Shown here: positions 43,441 through 56,289 of the stretch, piece after piece
Numbering within the stretch: the stretch's first letter is position 1
How the letters are laid out: every line of letters begins with the position of its first letter
Source: Luidia sarsii
Taxonomy: Eukaryota; Echinodermata; Asteroidea; Paxillosida; Luidiidae
Length of the DNA stretch: 64,000 bases
NCBI GenBank assembly: GCA_949987565.1
Contig: OX465118.1
Location: forward strand, 1,988,538-2,052,537
Direction of reading: 5' to 3'
Program-made: the position numbers and the translations under genes
Notes under the pieces: generated by a model
Databases searched by the model: none
Told to the model about the DNA's origin: nothing
The model's input: the letters and a program-made list of their open reading frames with translations, nothing else

Positions 43441-44871
43441 CTTCTTCTCTACGTTTTTACTTGTTGTCCATGCTTCTGCTCCTGAAGACAAGACTGGAAT
43501 TATGCACTAGTTAATTAAAGACGTGCGAGATAGGAAGGACCTGGTCTCTGAGGGTGTAGTTAAGTTTTCCAAACTTAGCCCAAGCCAGATGGATCCTTCT
43601 TTTTACTTCCGTGCCGGTGGGTGCCGTGTTCAAATCTTGTAGTCTTGCCAAGTGGGACCCATTGTGTATAACCCGAATACATGTATGTCTATTGTATGCA
43701 GTGTGGGAATGCCGCATTAGAGAGTATCGTGGGAACATTTATCATCCATCCGGTTTCTCCCCAACACACGACACCTCGCCTCTCCCCTCATACCCCAACA
43801 ATTATTGATGGCTTTCGGAATTGCTTCTCCGCCAAAATGCCTAAAATCGCTCAGAATTACCTGCATTTGGGTTCTAGCTCTCTCACAAAGGATTGTATTA
43901 TTCATCGTGGTGGTGTAATGTAGAAAAACAGTATACCTACGGTAATTAAATAAATAAATTTATTAAATAATTCGAGCAAATGTCACCGTATGGTAAATGA
44001 CTGCCTAGAAGTTTCAGAGTTGTATCAATACAAACCAAATCAACGATAAAAATCCTTGTAGGGAGAATGTACATGTCTCTCCTATGTCTGCAGCTGATAC
44101 ATCGCTGATACATTTACTGTGGGCTTTTATCTGTGTGGCAGCTGCAAGGAAATGTGGCCGTTCACTCGCAGTTCCCAGAAGAATGAGTGATGGCTTTGTG
44201 CGCTTCAAGCCTGACTGCGAACAGTATAGTTTACACTTGCGGGCGTCCTACGTGGGTCTTTATACGCAAACTATCTTCTGCTAACTCTCAGTCCGCGTCA
44301 TGTGCATGGCCATTTAGCTTACACTGTCCGCGATTTCTGCGCCTTAATTACTCATCGGATGCAGCAGATATAGTGTTGGGTTTCAGGCATCTCCGGGCAG
44401 CCTTTCCACGCCCGAAATGCCACTTCTCATTCCGTCTCGAATTAGCTTCTGTATACGGTGGGGGGTAAGCTGGGATATCGATGTCAGTGCACAAAACATT
44501 GGCCGACGTATTAGCCCAAAATGCTAGCACCGGTTCGTCTGTTCTGCTGCGGGAATCTGTAAAGGGTTTTCTTCATTCAGCTGTCGTCATGTGTAATTTC
44601 ATTTCGTCTCTCTACTGTGTATGCCTATACGCAATTACGCATATTGTATTATGATCATCGCCCGTGTACGTCTATATGTGGCATTATTGAATTGGGACTC
44701 CTTTTATGAAAGCCATTTCAGCCCACGTTCTTTGCACAGATGTGACGTTGGTAGTTGTTGCGTTGATTATTTTTCCTTTAGTGCGTGTAGACTCCATAAA
44801 TTTCGCGGTATTACAAACTGCATATACCTGCTGGTCATTTTGGTGTGTTAGGCACAGCGATATGCAAACAT
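43441..44871. other. No gene recognised
   Basis: Overlapping short frames on both strands without family signatures. Confidence 0.5.
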
Positions 44872-45222
44872 TATCATTCTGTGTCAGATATGATGTTCCG
44901 GGCATGCCGGGAATTACTTGGTCACCGTATAGTGATGCTGTCCGCTAAGGCCGGGAGAAAATGTCTTCGGACAACAACACGGTCTCAACATCCAGGAGGG
45001 GAATGAACACCTTGCATGTTTGCCAATATTTCCTATTTTATGTTCACTCCCCCACGTCTGTCTTCACCTTTTCTCTTTGATGTTTCCCCCTCCATTACCC
45101 AATCCCTACCCAAACCCCTGTCCTTCCCTTTGATCTCACCCTACCTGCTTTCCCCTTTGTCCTCTGTCTGTCATCCATGTCCCTGTTACTCTCCCCGTCC
45201 TATCGTGTTTTGTCCCTGAATA
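44872..45222 (+). mobile_element. Penelope-like element 3' fragment
   Basis: Aligns with 22262-22630: TTGGTCACCGTA, GATGCTGTCCG, GGTCTCAACATCCAGGAGGG, then a CT-rich tail with CCCCTGTCCTTCCCTTTGAT. The coding part is frameshifted by small indels relative to the open copy. The terminal hairpin is absent and no target duplication was seen. Confidence 0.7.
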
Positions 45223-45831
45223 AGTCATCAAGCGTTTCAGTAGCATCAACCAAAATAATCTGCTATACATAATGTGACCAACAGGCAAATGTCAATCGTA
45301 TGTTAAGAGGGGAAATGGTTGTTTACGCTTCTTTGTCATACGTTATGGAGATTTCATGAACATTTGGTGGATTTGAAACTAGACACAGACCTTTCGAACA
45401 ATGACATCACACGCCTCATTAGCGCCCTCACTTGGGCAAAAAAACACGTTTGTTTATCGGGTTATTCCATGTCAACGCTGTTGTTGCATGCATACAGTAC
45501 AGTCGTCGATGTTACCAGAGACCAAAGGGAACGGGTTTCCCGCGCTCACTCGCACGGGCCGGATCTCCTTTGGGCTCTGCCCATGATACAGTCGAGTGAG
45601 GAATTTCATATCTGCTCACTCGGCCGCCATGTTTGGTACGAGACTGACATATTCTCCGGGATTAATTGCCATGGTAATTGTGCCTACGCAGCAACGCATC
45701 AAATAGCATGGCTTTCGCCACTGCCGCTAGGTCTAATAGGGTGCTGTGGATGTGACGTCAATGATTATGTCATGCCAAACTGTCAGATCTTAGTCACCAA
45801 TTTTCATCGTTTATTTTTTGTATTCGGCAAT
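45223..45831. other. No supported gene; long plus-strand frame
   Basis: A 196-codon frame (45319-45909) runs through this stretch and into the neighbouring Penelope-type terminus. It shows no recognised domain, has many Cys and His residues without a zinc-finger pattern, and has no splice support. I consider it chance. Confidence 0.4.
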
Positions 45832-46325
45832 AATTCAGCAATATGCAAACATGTTGCAAACTGCTCACTGACTAAAATGAGCAAACAGCGTATAACAGCA
45901 AATTGGTGAGCCTGACGTTTCGATCCTAGCAGGACCTTTCTTAACGGCAGAATACGAGGGAAAACAAATTGTAAGGTCAGTGTTACCGCGACATAACTTA
46001 CACAAGGGGGTATCTAGTAGGCTGAGATCGAAGGGAAGGACAGGGCTTTGGGTAAGGATTATGTAGTGGAAGGGGAAAGGTTGAAAGAGAGAAATGGGGA
46101 GGGATTATTAGTAAACATTCAAAGTTGGATGAGATTTAAAGGTTTCGGTGGTGGAAATACAAAGTAGTACGTTTGCCGTGACACCATGTACATCATCTCT
46201 TATGAGAAGGAGTATGGCTCTGAAACATGCAAAGTGTTAATCATTCTGTCCCTCCTGGATGTTGAGGCCATTTAGTTGAATTGTCCGAAGACACTTCATC
46301 CATATTTGCTACCGGCTTGATGACA
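45832..46325 (-). mobile_element. Penelope-like element 3' fragment, reverse
   Basis: From right to left it has the reverse of CTCAACATCCAGGAGGG (46245-46265), a GGTGTCACGGCAAACG block, the purine-rich complement of the CT tail, and CCTGACGTTTCGATCCTAGC at the left end (about 45911). The flank with ATGTTGCAAACTGCTCACTG is also kept. Only a scrap of coding sequence remains. Confidence 0.7.
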
Positions 46326-46555
46326 ATATGCTAATATATTACTTCATTAACGGTGCCTGATTAATTGAACCTGTACCTGACGACTTCGCTCACGAGTGAC
46401 GATCAAATCAGCTCCACTTCTTAACACGAGGGTCGGGTTTGTTTCCCGAAGATCGACGATTCATCTAGTCCCACCGTAAGGTTGCAATCTGTAATTCGAG
46501 ACAGCAATGCTTCCAAGCAGCCTCCTGACTCAGAGGGCCAACATTATACAAATCG
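46326..46555. other. No gene recognised
   Basis: Short unique spacer between two reverse Penelope-type fragments; nothing identified. Confidence 0.4.
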
Positions 46556-46557
46556 AA

Positions 46558-46790
46558 ACAATTTCGAGGGTCCGACCCTTCGATCGCAGCAGGGCTATTC
46601 TTGAAGGCAGAACGTCCAAGACGCAAACATTATACGAAAGGGAGGAGATGTAACAAGATACGGACGACAGTAGACTGACAAAGGAGGAAAGCTGGTAGAC
46701 AGACCAGCGGTGGGATCGAAAAGACAGGGAGGCAGTAGGGAAGGGATCAAAGGAAAATCTTGGGGAACACATGAAATACAGAAGTGAAGG
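46558..46790 (-). mobile_element. Penelope-type 3' end, degenerate
   Basis: CCGACCCTTCGATCGCAGCA and TTCTTGAAGGCAGAA are a diverged hairpin arm. The purine-rich stretch after it, read in reverse, gives CTACCAGCTTTCCTCCTTTG and TTCCTTTGATCCCTTCCCTA, like the CT tail at about 22515-22560. Confidence 0.6.
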
Positions 46791-49280
46791 GGACGAACGC
46801 GAAAGAAGGAAACATATCTGAATTAAGCACCCAATGGCGTTAGTCATCTGCAATGTGTCACAAGAAATCGATACTCTTTTTTACCCAAACATGTTTTCTA
46901 AGCAAATGTACACAATTCTTATACTCAAAATTCAGCACGTATTTTGTTTCACTTTTGGCGGTTTTTTTTCTTTCAATTTTGGTAATGGACTGTTTCCACC
47001 TTAATTTTTTTTCTGTTTTTAAGGAAAGCTTAGACATTGTTAAGGTATTCAGTTTTCTCTAACAAATAAAGGAAAACTATCATTTATCACAACTATTTCT
47101 ATTAACTGTTTCATACTCTTTGCGATTCATATTTCCTATATAATCGTAAATGATCAGCCCAATCGAATCATTAAAATATACATTTTGTTTTTATTAATTA
47201 GCGATGTGCCCCATATAAACGCCCTTGAACATGTCCGGGTAGGACATTTCCTAGGCGTACTATATTCCTCTCCAACACGAGATCCAATGCAAATTATTGT
47301 TCAAAATATTGACCCCCTTGGGTCGTAGCTGTCTGTGTGGTGCACCAACAATAATAATCCTCGATCCAACTGCCCAGGGGCTTATGATATAACACGGGGA
47401 AGGGACCAATGAGAATGTTATCACTGCCCCCAATGTGCATAGCCTCGACAAAGCAGCAATCGCCGACGCACTTGCATAGCCGACCAGCACTTGACAAAAA
47501 CCTTGCATCTCCTTGAAGGTCGGTAAACACTCATGCAGTGTGCGACAGGCACGAAGGTTGTCACTCCAGTGCTCGGCCCACAGACAAACAAAAATCAGAA
47601 GTATGGCAAATAATATGATAGTCATTATAAATGCAGGTAGAGGAAGACCGAATTTGTTCAAACCCAATAATCAGTCAATTCTCATTACGCGGGAATTTTT
47701 TTGAAAAGCTCTTGCGTTCCCTGTCGTCTGATTATTTATTTTTTATTTATTTGATTCTTATTTACCCCGAGGAGACCTTTCAATAGAATACTGTCTTTTC
47801 AAAGGCGCCCAGCGAACAATCAATGAACGGCAAGAGATTTACAATCGAAATATTGAAACAAAACTACATTCAAACATCCAAAAGTAAATAATTAAAATAA
47901 CATAATTGCGTAGTTAGAGAATCACTTATTGTAGTAAAAGACACTATTGGACACTTAAAGCATGTATGCATACATATACACGGACAAATACAAATACAGA
48001 TAGTTCCACATGAACCTCAGGAGACACAGTGGTTTGCATGATTTCTTGCATTACTTGAATAGTGTACATTTTACAATAATAAAAGAAAACGATGAATTCT
48101 GAGAGATGATTTCGTTCTTCCGGCTGAACGGGATGATTCATGGGTTAGGTTGTGACGGCAATTTGTCTGTATTTAGTGGGCATGCCCATTCGTCATCCGT
48201 CACTGTGGGCTCGCATTGCCTGGTCTGTGTTGGCTGAGATATGTATGGAAACACCGATAGGACCCACGGCAAGACGAAGTTCTTATGTACACGCTGGTTA
48301 TTTCCGCCCATATGTCCCCAAGATGTGAACCGTATTTGCAGTAGTCGGTAGGGTGTACTGAATATGCGGCCGCATAATGCACACAGCGGAGCCCGGCTGT
48401 GCGGTTAACGCGGGGAGAACAGATCGAAGCCTTGAACGTCGTACCCTATACGTTGGGCCACCGCTTATATTTAGCGTCGACGCCGTACGCCATGCATTCA
48501 ACTCATGCAGACCCTTGATTATTACCGTGATGCTAAAGGGCAAGGCAGCCTCGCCAGCACCCTGAAATGCAAATTCTACAATCACACACGGAAATGGCAA
48601 CTGTGTTGCCAATGTTTAACGGGCGCGGTTTTGGCGAGCCATTCTATCCTGCCTCTCTTATCGTTCTTTCCCGGCGTTTTAATCCCCCTCGTGAAATTCA
48701 AACGTTCCTCGGCATCCAAGCAGTGATTCGTGATGCAACGTAAAAGTCCCACATAACAAGTATACCCGCATTCGAAATGTCGCACTAAACAAGTTGTGTA
48801 TGACCTTTAAGAACTGCTCAAGCGTGTGCTTTTCAATCTAAGCCACTCTTGCGTAACAACTTGTAGGATATGACTAGATAGGGTTTTTTTCGTATTCGTC
48901 TTTTCAATTTGGACGGCTGGCTTTGTTATTGCGAACGTCGGTATTTCCTATTGCACTGGGACACGAGTAGACGTGATTAACGGATGTGTGCAATGAATTT
49001 GACGTGACGGACGTGCCGTTAGTCTGTTTTTACAAAGGCGCTCGCAAAGTATAACCCCTTCCTCTCTCCAATCTCCCCTGGCACCGTGGACAAAGTGGTG
49101 TCCATGAGAGTTTGGCTATCGATGCTGGCATATGGATGCTGGCCGTGCACACTCGTCATGCGTAGTGTGGCCCCCGTGCTAATGCTTTGGTGATTCGTGC
49201 ATCCGTATGAGCTGTATTGCATTAAGACGTGGGGTATATTGATCACACTTGGACCTCTTCTCCTCCTTCATCCTTCATCC
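46791..49280. other. No gene recognised
   Basis: About 2.5 kb with only short frames, including 135 codons on minus at 47260-47667 with a hydrophobic N-terminal segment but no recognised domain. An AT-rich stretch lies at 47720-47760. Confidence 0.5.
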
Positions 49281-50031
49281 CCACAATCGTCATCATCATC
49301 ATCACCATCATCATCACCACCAGCATCACCACCATCATCACCACCATCACCACCATCATCACTTTCATCATCACCACCATCATCATCACCACCAGCATCA
49401 CCACCATCATCACCACCATCATCACCATCATCACCATCATCATCACCATCATCATCACCATCATCACCACCATCATCACCACCATCATCACCATCATCAC
49501 CATCATCGTCACCATCATCACCACCACCATCGTCACCATCATCATCACCATCACCACCATCACCACCATCACCATCATCATCACCATCATCATCACCATC
49601 ATCACCATCATCACCATCATCGTCACCATCATCATCACCATCATCACCATCATCACCATCATCACCATCATCGTCACCATCATCATCACCATCATCATCA
49701 CCATCGTCACCACCATCATCACCATCATCATCACCATCATCGTCACCATCATCATCACCATCATCACCACCATCATCACCATCATCACCATCATCGTCAC
49801 CATCATCATCACCACCATCATCACCATCATCACCATCATCATCACCATCATCATCACCATCATCACCACCATCATCACCATCATCATCACCATCATCATC
49901 ATCATCAATTCATCATCATCATCATCACCATCATCATCACCATCATCATCATCATCATCATCACCATCATCACCATCATCACCATCATCACATCATCACC
50001 ATCATCATCACCATCATCATCACCATCATCA

Positions 50032-50084
<53 letters not shown>

Positions 50085-50135
50085 CCATCATCATCACCAT
50101 CATCATCACTATTATCACCATTTCCACCATTCATT
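49281..50135. repeat. (CAT/CAC)n trinucleotide array
   Basis: Mixed CAT and CAC triplets run for about 850 bp, broken by CGT, CAG and a two-base slip near 49988 and 50030. Frames read as polyHis, polyIle/Thr or polySer/Pro on plus, and polyMet/Val or polyAsp on minus. Not taken as coding. Confidence 0.95.
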
Positions 50136-51125
50136 ATCATCATAATCGTCTTCTTCCTTTTCTTCTTCGTCTTCATCGTGTATTTGAGAGTATAGATTTC
50201 CCCCGATTATTTCAACGGTCAACAAAGTAGAATCGAAGGAGAACGTGAAAAGAAAGTCAGTACCTCCATGAGATGTCATATCACATCCTCTGGTAAACAT
50301 GACAGCTTTCTTTGCACATGACGCTATTTCCAAAGGAAACAATAATTTTAACGCATTCATTTTAAATGGACCGTTCCAGTCTTCAACAGTGTTTCGTGAA
50401 AAAGTGGGGTAGAAATCGTTCCATACAAAATAACGGATACGCGCTGGCAAAAAAGAGCTTGAAAACAACGTCAGACCCACCGTTGAATGGACAAACCATC
50501 AACCATTTCGTTTTCATCTTCAACTGAATGAAACATTCCTTGGGCTCGGCCGTTTCTGCACCATACCGTACCTTGAGGTCGCCTATCATGTCTCGTTGTA
50601 TATGATACTGCAGTCGTGCCATTCGATTAGTCTCACGTTTCCCCCGTGTGCGTAACAGCTGCCAGCCATACTGATTACATTTGTATTGCCATGACGTGAA
50701 GATGGCGTGCACGGATAATGGGTAATATACAATTGGCAATATACAAAGCTTACTATACTGTGATATGATTGATATGGAGAGATTTGCTCCTTTAGGGGAA
50801 TCAGAGGAGCAGAATAAGGTGCACGATAAAACAAATTATGCATCGAAACGAATCTATTATCGATATCTACTCGATGTGCATGCAACGTGTGGCCCAAATT
50901 GGCCGTAGGGTGACCACAATTAGTTTGAGTATTGATATAATCGTAGTTGATTTATGCATCCTTTAAAAAATTGCAATTCTTTGTTGTTTGCCCTGTGACA
51001 CTAGTAGAATTCATGCAGCAGTCGCCTTCGGTAATGGTCGCCTCCATAATTACGTCACCGTCATCTTAAATCCACTGTTCATATCGCACGCCATTTTACT
51101 TGTCAAAAAATCTTGAAATTTGCCC
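50136..51125. other. No gene recognised
   Basis: No supported frame, RNA or repeat. Minus-strand frames of about 100-120 codons overlap one another in different frames. Confidence 0.5.
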
Positions 51126-51129
51126 GGGT

Positions 51130-51240
51130 TTGCAGGAGGTTTGCGGTGACACCATGCATGTACTGTACACTTTTCAGAGCCATATTCGTTTCGGGTAGTG
51201 TGTATTCTGCCCGTCGTCTGCAGACTGCTGACTTCCAACT
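51130..51240 (-). mobile_element. Penelope-type terminal fragment
   Basis: TTTGCGGTGACACCATGCAT, then CAGAGCCAT, then CGTTTCGGGTAGTGTGTATT and CTGCCCGTCGTCTGCAGA repeat the block order of 5590-5700. The hammerhead-like CTGATGA is replaced here by GCAGACGA. Confidence 0.6.
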
Positions 51241-51703
51241 ACCACCGGAGTTTATAAAGTGCTGTGGATAGCATAGCCCAGCTTTTCTCGAGTTATGCCG
51301 AAGTTAAAAGGACTGCCAAGTGCACGGTTGGCTTGATACGTTCATTTAGCATTGCTGGAGAATGAAACAGCGCTGATGTTTTCCCATCAGCGGTATTGGA
51401 GCGTGCATGGCTCAAGGTGTTCAACTGGGACGGGCCGGGTTGAACGGCAGCACAAAATAATGAAAATGTGCTCGGAGGGACAAATGGAAATTTGAAACCT
51501 GTGTTTACTCTCTGATCGCGGTGACCGTTTCCAGTGCCGAAAGCAGTTCTCCTTGAGTCCACATCTGAATTAAACTGTCCCCTCGATGGTTCCATTCAGG
51601 ACAACAACACGTCCACCGCACGGGCGTTCATAACATGCAGCACGATTTGAGGCACAGAATTCGGGACACCCATTGCGCAGCGCTTATACACACACCCTAC
51701 ACA
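51241..51703. other. No gene recognised
   Basis: A minus-strand frame of 100 codons has no recognised domain. Nothing else seen. Confidence 0.4.
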
Positions 51704-52515
51704 ACTGGTATCCTGCTTGAGCGTGTAGTGCATTTCCGTGTTACCAATGAATTGTTTTGCCTCAAATCGTGCAGGGAATAACTGGTATCCTGCTTGAGCG
51801 TGTAGTGCAGTGCATTTCCGTGTTACCAATGATTTGTTTTGCCTCAAATCGTGCAGGGAATAACTGGTATCCTGCTTGAGCGTGTAGTGCAGCGTATTTC
51901 CATGTTACCAATGAATTGTTTTGCCTCAAATCGTGCTGGGAATAACTGGTATCCTGCTTGAGCGTGTAGTGCAGCGTATTTCCATGTTACCAATTAATTG
52001 TTTTGCCTCAAATCGTGCTGGGAATAACTGGTGTCCTGCTTGAGCGTGTAGTGCAATGTATTTCCGTGTTACCAATGAATTGTTTAGCCTCAAATAGCGC
52101 TGGGAATAACTGGTATCCTTTTTGAGCGTGTAGTGCAATTTATCTCCGTGTTACCAATGGATTTTCTGCCTCAAATCGAGCTGGATATAACAACTGGTAT
52201 CCTGCTTGAGCGTGTAGTGCAATGTATTTCCATGTTACCAATTAATTGTTTTGCCTCAAATCGTTCTAGGTATAACTGATATCCTTCATGAGCGTGTAGT
52301 GCAATGTATTTTCGTGTTACCAATGAATGTTCTAACTCAAATCGTGCTGGGTATAACAACTGGTATCCTGCTTGAGCGTGTAGTGCAATGCATTTCCGTG
52401 TTACCAATGATTTTTTTGACCTCAAATCGTGGTGGGTATAACTGGTATCCTACCTGAGCGTGTAGTGCAATGTTTTTCCGTGTTACCAATGCATTTTCTG
52501 CCTCAAATCGTTGAT
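51704..52515. repeat. 82-bp satellite array, about 10 units
   Basis: ACTGGTATCCTGCTTGAGCG recurs at about 51704, 51781, 51863, 51945, 52027, 52109, 52193, 52275, 52359 and 52441. Each unit also has TTCCGTGTTACCAATGAATT and GCCTCAAATCGTGCTGGG. The first unit follows CACACCCTACACA, and the array stops at CAAATCGTTGATTCG. Confidence 0.95.
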
Positions 52516-52671
52516 TCGTGTGGACGTTGTGTTTTCACTCATGGGGAGGTGTAGAGGGGCGTAAAGGCTGCCGACTGTTATCCAACAGCTTTTGACAATG
52601 GGTCCCGAGTCCCGACACACGCTATACGTGGGGCTCCACGCTCCAAGCATTTTGTGCCGTGGGCCAGTGAC

Positions 52672-53353
52672 CGATTTCACGAAACTCGTCTGACTTTGAG
52701 ATCAATTTTGTAGGACTTAAGACGTGTTCTGACTGAAAGATCGAACTTAACTATGATGCGTCCTAAGACTGATTTCACCCAACTCATCTTCCGCAAGACT
52801 CGTCCATTGCACGTTTGAACGGACTGTAAATTATTAACGAGGATGATCTGTTTAATGCAACGGCTGTACCGTGCTCAATTCATTCAAATATGACGACTCC
52901 ATGTAACAGCCGTAGCCGTGATTTCGTGCGCGCGCATTAGATGATTTCAAAATAGCCGATTGGCTGTGTTTTGGGTAAACGTTTTGTTGGCTTAAATCGT
53001 GTGCTGGTCGGTAAGTCCTTCGTTGTATAGTGTTCGGCTTAGTAAAAGAGGGGAAAAATACTCAAACCTTTTGCTTTTCGGCGTAACATTTGTTTGTGAT
53101 TTTTTTAATTGTGAAAATTTAACAAGAATAAGTTGGTCAAGATAGTTCCAAATATTGCTTTGCTTGCTTCGCGGTCAGACAGAAGCACTTTGGTTATTCG
53201 GTATCGTACGCGTTCGTGCAGATAAGACGACCCAGGGACCCGGTCGAGTTCAGCCGCGTTGCATCTCGGCTTTTGTGAAATCGATCCTGGGACGCGTCTT
53301 GACATAGGACGAGTTACCCTTCCTTAGACGCGTCTTAGCGTTTCGTGAAATCG
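52672..53353. mobile_element. TIR element with CGATTTCACGAAAC ends
   Basis: CGATTTCACGAAAC (52672-52685) and GTTTCGTGAAATCG (53340-53353) are perfect 14-bp inverted ends. GATTTCAC(C/G) and GACTCGTC/GACGCGTC motifs recur inside near both ends. No transposase frame in the 682 bp. Confidence 0.65.
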
Positions 53354-53544
53354 GCGATGCAGGTCCCGTAAGGCTCCCAGCATGCAGTGCGGTACCACTC
53401 ACGTCCACTCGAGCACAGTGTGTGCAGTAAATGAAACGAATTCGAAGGGGAGCAAATTGTCACAACGGTCGACATGTTTGTGATTCTTTTCAGCAACACA
53501 GTTGAGCTTTGAGTAATATGCACACACAAAATATGGCAAATATA

Positions 53545-53998
53545 GCCCGACGTTTCCATCCTAGCAGGACCTTTCTCAAACGCTTTCTTAAAGCCCCTAC
53601 ACAACATCGGTAAGACCGAAAAACAAAAATGTTCACAGATTTAAACTGATACAGTTTGGTTATAGTAGAAACCTCGCACTGAAATATTTCTGCCCTAAAA
53701 TGTTGTATTTTGGGAGAAAAGAGTCAAATAAATTCGTTTACGTCTCACCCCTAGATCTAAACGATTTTTCGGAACAATATAGGTTTGACGCTGCATTTCC
53801 GCGAAACAAAATTATGAAGCGGTTTTCACTATTTTCTCGAGAATCGGTTGGCAAATTGAGCTGAAATTTTCTCAGGTGTGCTATTTCATTTCATGCACAT
53901 GTACGATCAGACGACATATGGATGCTATTCTTTGACCTCGACCAATGTTGTGTTATCCCTTTAAAGGTCCTGCTGGGATCAGAACGTCAAACCCTCCA
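53545..53998. mobile_element. Penelope-type hairpin interrupted by MITE-B
   Basis: The left arm CGACGTTTCCATCCTAGCAG (about 53550) with GACCTTTCTCAAA, and the right arm AGGTCCTGCTGGGATCAGAA (about 53966) with CGTCAAACCC, are separated by a complete MITE-B instead of the usual short loop. Confidence 0.7.
53588..53966 (+). mobile_element. MITE-B copy in hairpin loop
   Basis: Starts TTAAAGCCCCTACACAACAT and ends ATGTTGTGTTATCCCTTTAA AG. All internal family blocks are present. Confidence 0.85.
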
Positions 53999-54416
53999 TA
54001 TAGTTGACATTTTAGCTACTTGGTGTTTGATGGTAAAACATGTTACCCGATAGCTTAACTGTGCATTATGAAAAAAAAATATATGACACGACACTTGCAT
54101 ACTAGGCCTATGAAACCGCCGGTTTCCAAGATTATCAGAGCAGGACGTCCGAAGTCTTAATAATCCTTTGGCAAGAGTGACGGCTGTTCGGGAAACAGAG
54201 TCGGCAATGATAATTCCTACACTTGATCAAATATGTTGCCATGGTTACGGTGCTTGAACGAAAGCCCCACGGTGTAAAGAGTCGAATGTCTTCTATAGGT
54301 TTAGGTATATACCTTTCCCATTTCAGGTCCTCACTCCGATTTACGTCATTTCACGAAAGAAGGGACCGAGGGCATGTATATATAGACAAACAAATTCAAA
54401 TTTTATCTTGTTGATA

Positions 54417-54785
54417 TTAAATGGATAACACAACCTTGGTCGAGGTCAAACAATAAGCATCCATACGTTGCCTTATCCAACATATGCATGAAATAGCACA
54501 CTTGTGAAAATTTCAGCTCGATCCGCCATCCGAGCATCCAGAAAATCGTGACAACTGCTTTATTTATTTCGCGAAAATGCAGCATTCAACGTATTGTTCC
54601 GAAAAATACTTAAGATCTCGGGTCGAGATGTAAATTATTTCTTCACTCTTAAAAAAAAAAATACAACGTTCTAGACAGAAATATTTCAGTGCGAGGTTTC
54701 TACTATAACCATCTTCAAACTGTATGAGTTTCATCTGTGAACATTTCTGTTTTTCGATCTTACCAATGTTGTGTAGGGGCTTTAA
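54417..54785 (-). mobile_element. MITE-B copy, reverse
   Basis: Starts ATTAAATGGATAACACAACC and ends CCAATGTTGTGTAGGGGCTT TAA. It lies about 450 bp from the previous copy in opposite orientation. Confidence 0.85.
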
Positions 54786-55399
54786 GTAAACACGTCGGTC
54801 GTGACAGCCGAGTATCCATTTGTATTATAGCAGTGCCAGTGTCTGACATATGCATGGCTCTCTTCGTGATATCCGACTCACTCAGCTGCAAACCGTTTCT
54901 CCCTTTCATAATAACAGTCGTTACTCTCCTGAGAAATGTGGGCTTTTGTACCAAACGTTTGGGAATTTTCTTTAATATCTATACTGTGCCCATAATGTCC
55001 CGGTCTCCATGGCTCGTGAATTATCTGATGAATCTCCATGTGGCATTGCTATCAGATTAAAAGAAAAAAAAGCCTCTTTCGTGCGAGCCCTGCGCGGATT
55101 TCAAATGACAATTAAACCCGCAGTAGGCTGCCATAATTATGAATCCAACGGCATCTCCAGGATGCTAATGTTGGCCGACGACTGTTCTCTGATGTGTAGA
55201 TGTACTCACTGGAGGTGGGTGTTGGGGGATGTTGTAGATTTCTCCTTGTACTCTTCAGCGTGCATCGTTGTTTACCACTGCGGTCTTCGGCGCGTCCGTG
55301 TGAAACAATTTGAACGCTCTATAAGCCGTTTTCGAAATGGAGGGTTAGGCTGGGGCATTTACATTCGTCTGACAAAACATGGGAATCCAGGTTGTGGTT
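54786..55399. other. No supported gene
   Basis: A 159-codon plus frame (55009-55488) crosses into dispersed repeat F and has no recognised domain. Confidence 0.45.
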
Positions 55400-55562
55400 T
55401 GTTTCCAAATTTGAAGGTTTCTTGGCTTGATAGGTGCAGGGTATTCCCCAATAAATTGGGGCCAAACGCTTGTTTTAGATGCCTTTGATATTATAACAAG
55501 TAAGAGAAATTATGACCGAAGACTAAGCCCGAGCCCAAGCCTTCATTTCGAAAACGGCCATA
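55400..55562 (+). repeat. Dispersed repeat F, copy 2
   Basis: Same block order as 15397-15555, including TTGGCTTGATAGGTGCAG, GGGGCCAAACGCTTG and AACAAGTAAGAGAAAT. Confidence 0.7.
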
Positions 55563-55839
55563 GTTCTTGAACTGACGCAGGTCCGTGTGAACGCCTTGCG
55601 TATCCGCTGGTATGTGTCTATATTGCTAGTCACGGCAGGCAGGTTTCGCCTTCGTAGACACTGACCCAGATAATCGATTTATCTGCTGCATCCCGAATCC
55701 CTTCATTTATTTACATCATCGCGGAAGTCTTAAAGGTGCTCCTCCGATTCATACAGTCATGCATGATGTTTGAGTATAGGGACCTATCGCTCTATAGTCC
55801 CAGGCCTACAATGTAATCATTAAAAATTGCGTTATTAAC
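55563..55839. other. No gene recognised
   Basis: Short unique spacer; nothing identified. Confidence 0.4.
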
Positions 55840-56055
55840 GGGTAATTCCATAAATCATGTATAGCTTTCGTAACATTTTTGGTGTCCCCACTTACATAGG
55901 AAACATTCAGCTTTCCTGCATGTGATATTATAACAAATCGACAAAACGTTGCATTATGTTGTTACAATATTACACATGGGAAAGCTGAATGGTTTCATGT
56001 ACATGTAGGGACACCATAATGTCACAAATTGGACCCCTGATTTATTGATTTACCC
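55840..56055. mobile_element. 216-bp foldback MITE, arms about 95 bp
   Basis: The ends GGGTAATTCCATAAATCA and TGATTTATTGATTTACCC are inverted. GGTGTCCCCACTTACATA (55881) pairs with TACATGTAGGGACACC (about 56000), and ATTCAGCTTTCC with GGAAAGCTGAAT. The spacer between the arms is only about 22 bp, so nearly the whole element can form one hairpin. Confidence 0.85.
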
Positions 56056-56285
56056 AAATATGGCATCGCTGGAGGGCCATGGGAGAGGTCAATTTTCAGC
56101 CCCTGTTTGAACGCGGGGGGTTATTGATTTTGAATATATCCGAGTATCCGTCTGATTATGAAAGGGGTTGTCAGTTTGGTATGTGTCCGTCATGCCTGCA
56201 GAGCATGCCGACGCCTCCGAACAGCACGGCAGCTGCATGGGAATGGTGCTACCCTCCCTGCCATCCCACCGATAGATTGTATACC
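56056..56285. other. No gene recognised
   Basis: Short unique sequence leading into a small tandem repeat. Confidence 0.4.
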
Positions 56286-56289
56286 TCGC

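Noticed and set aside
45319..45909. 196-codon frame as a Cys/His protein
   Set aside because: Runs into a retroelement terminus, has no domain pattern and no splice support.
49197..50230. Poly-histidine or Ser/Pro-rich proteins
   Set aside because: Translation of a CAT/CAC array in several frames at once.
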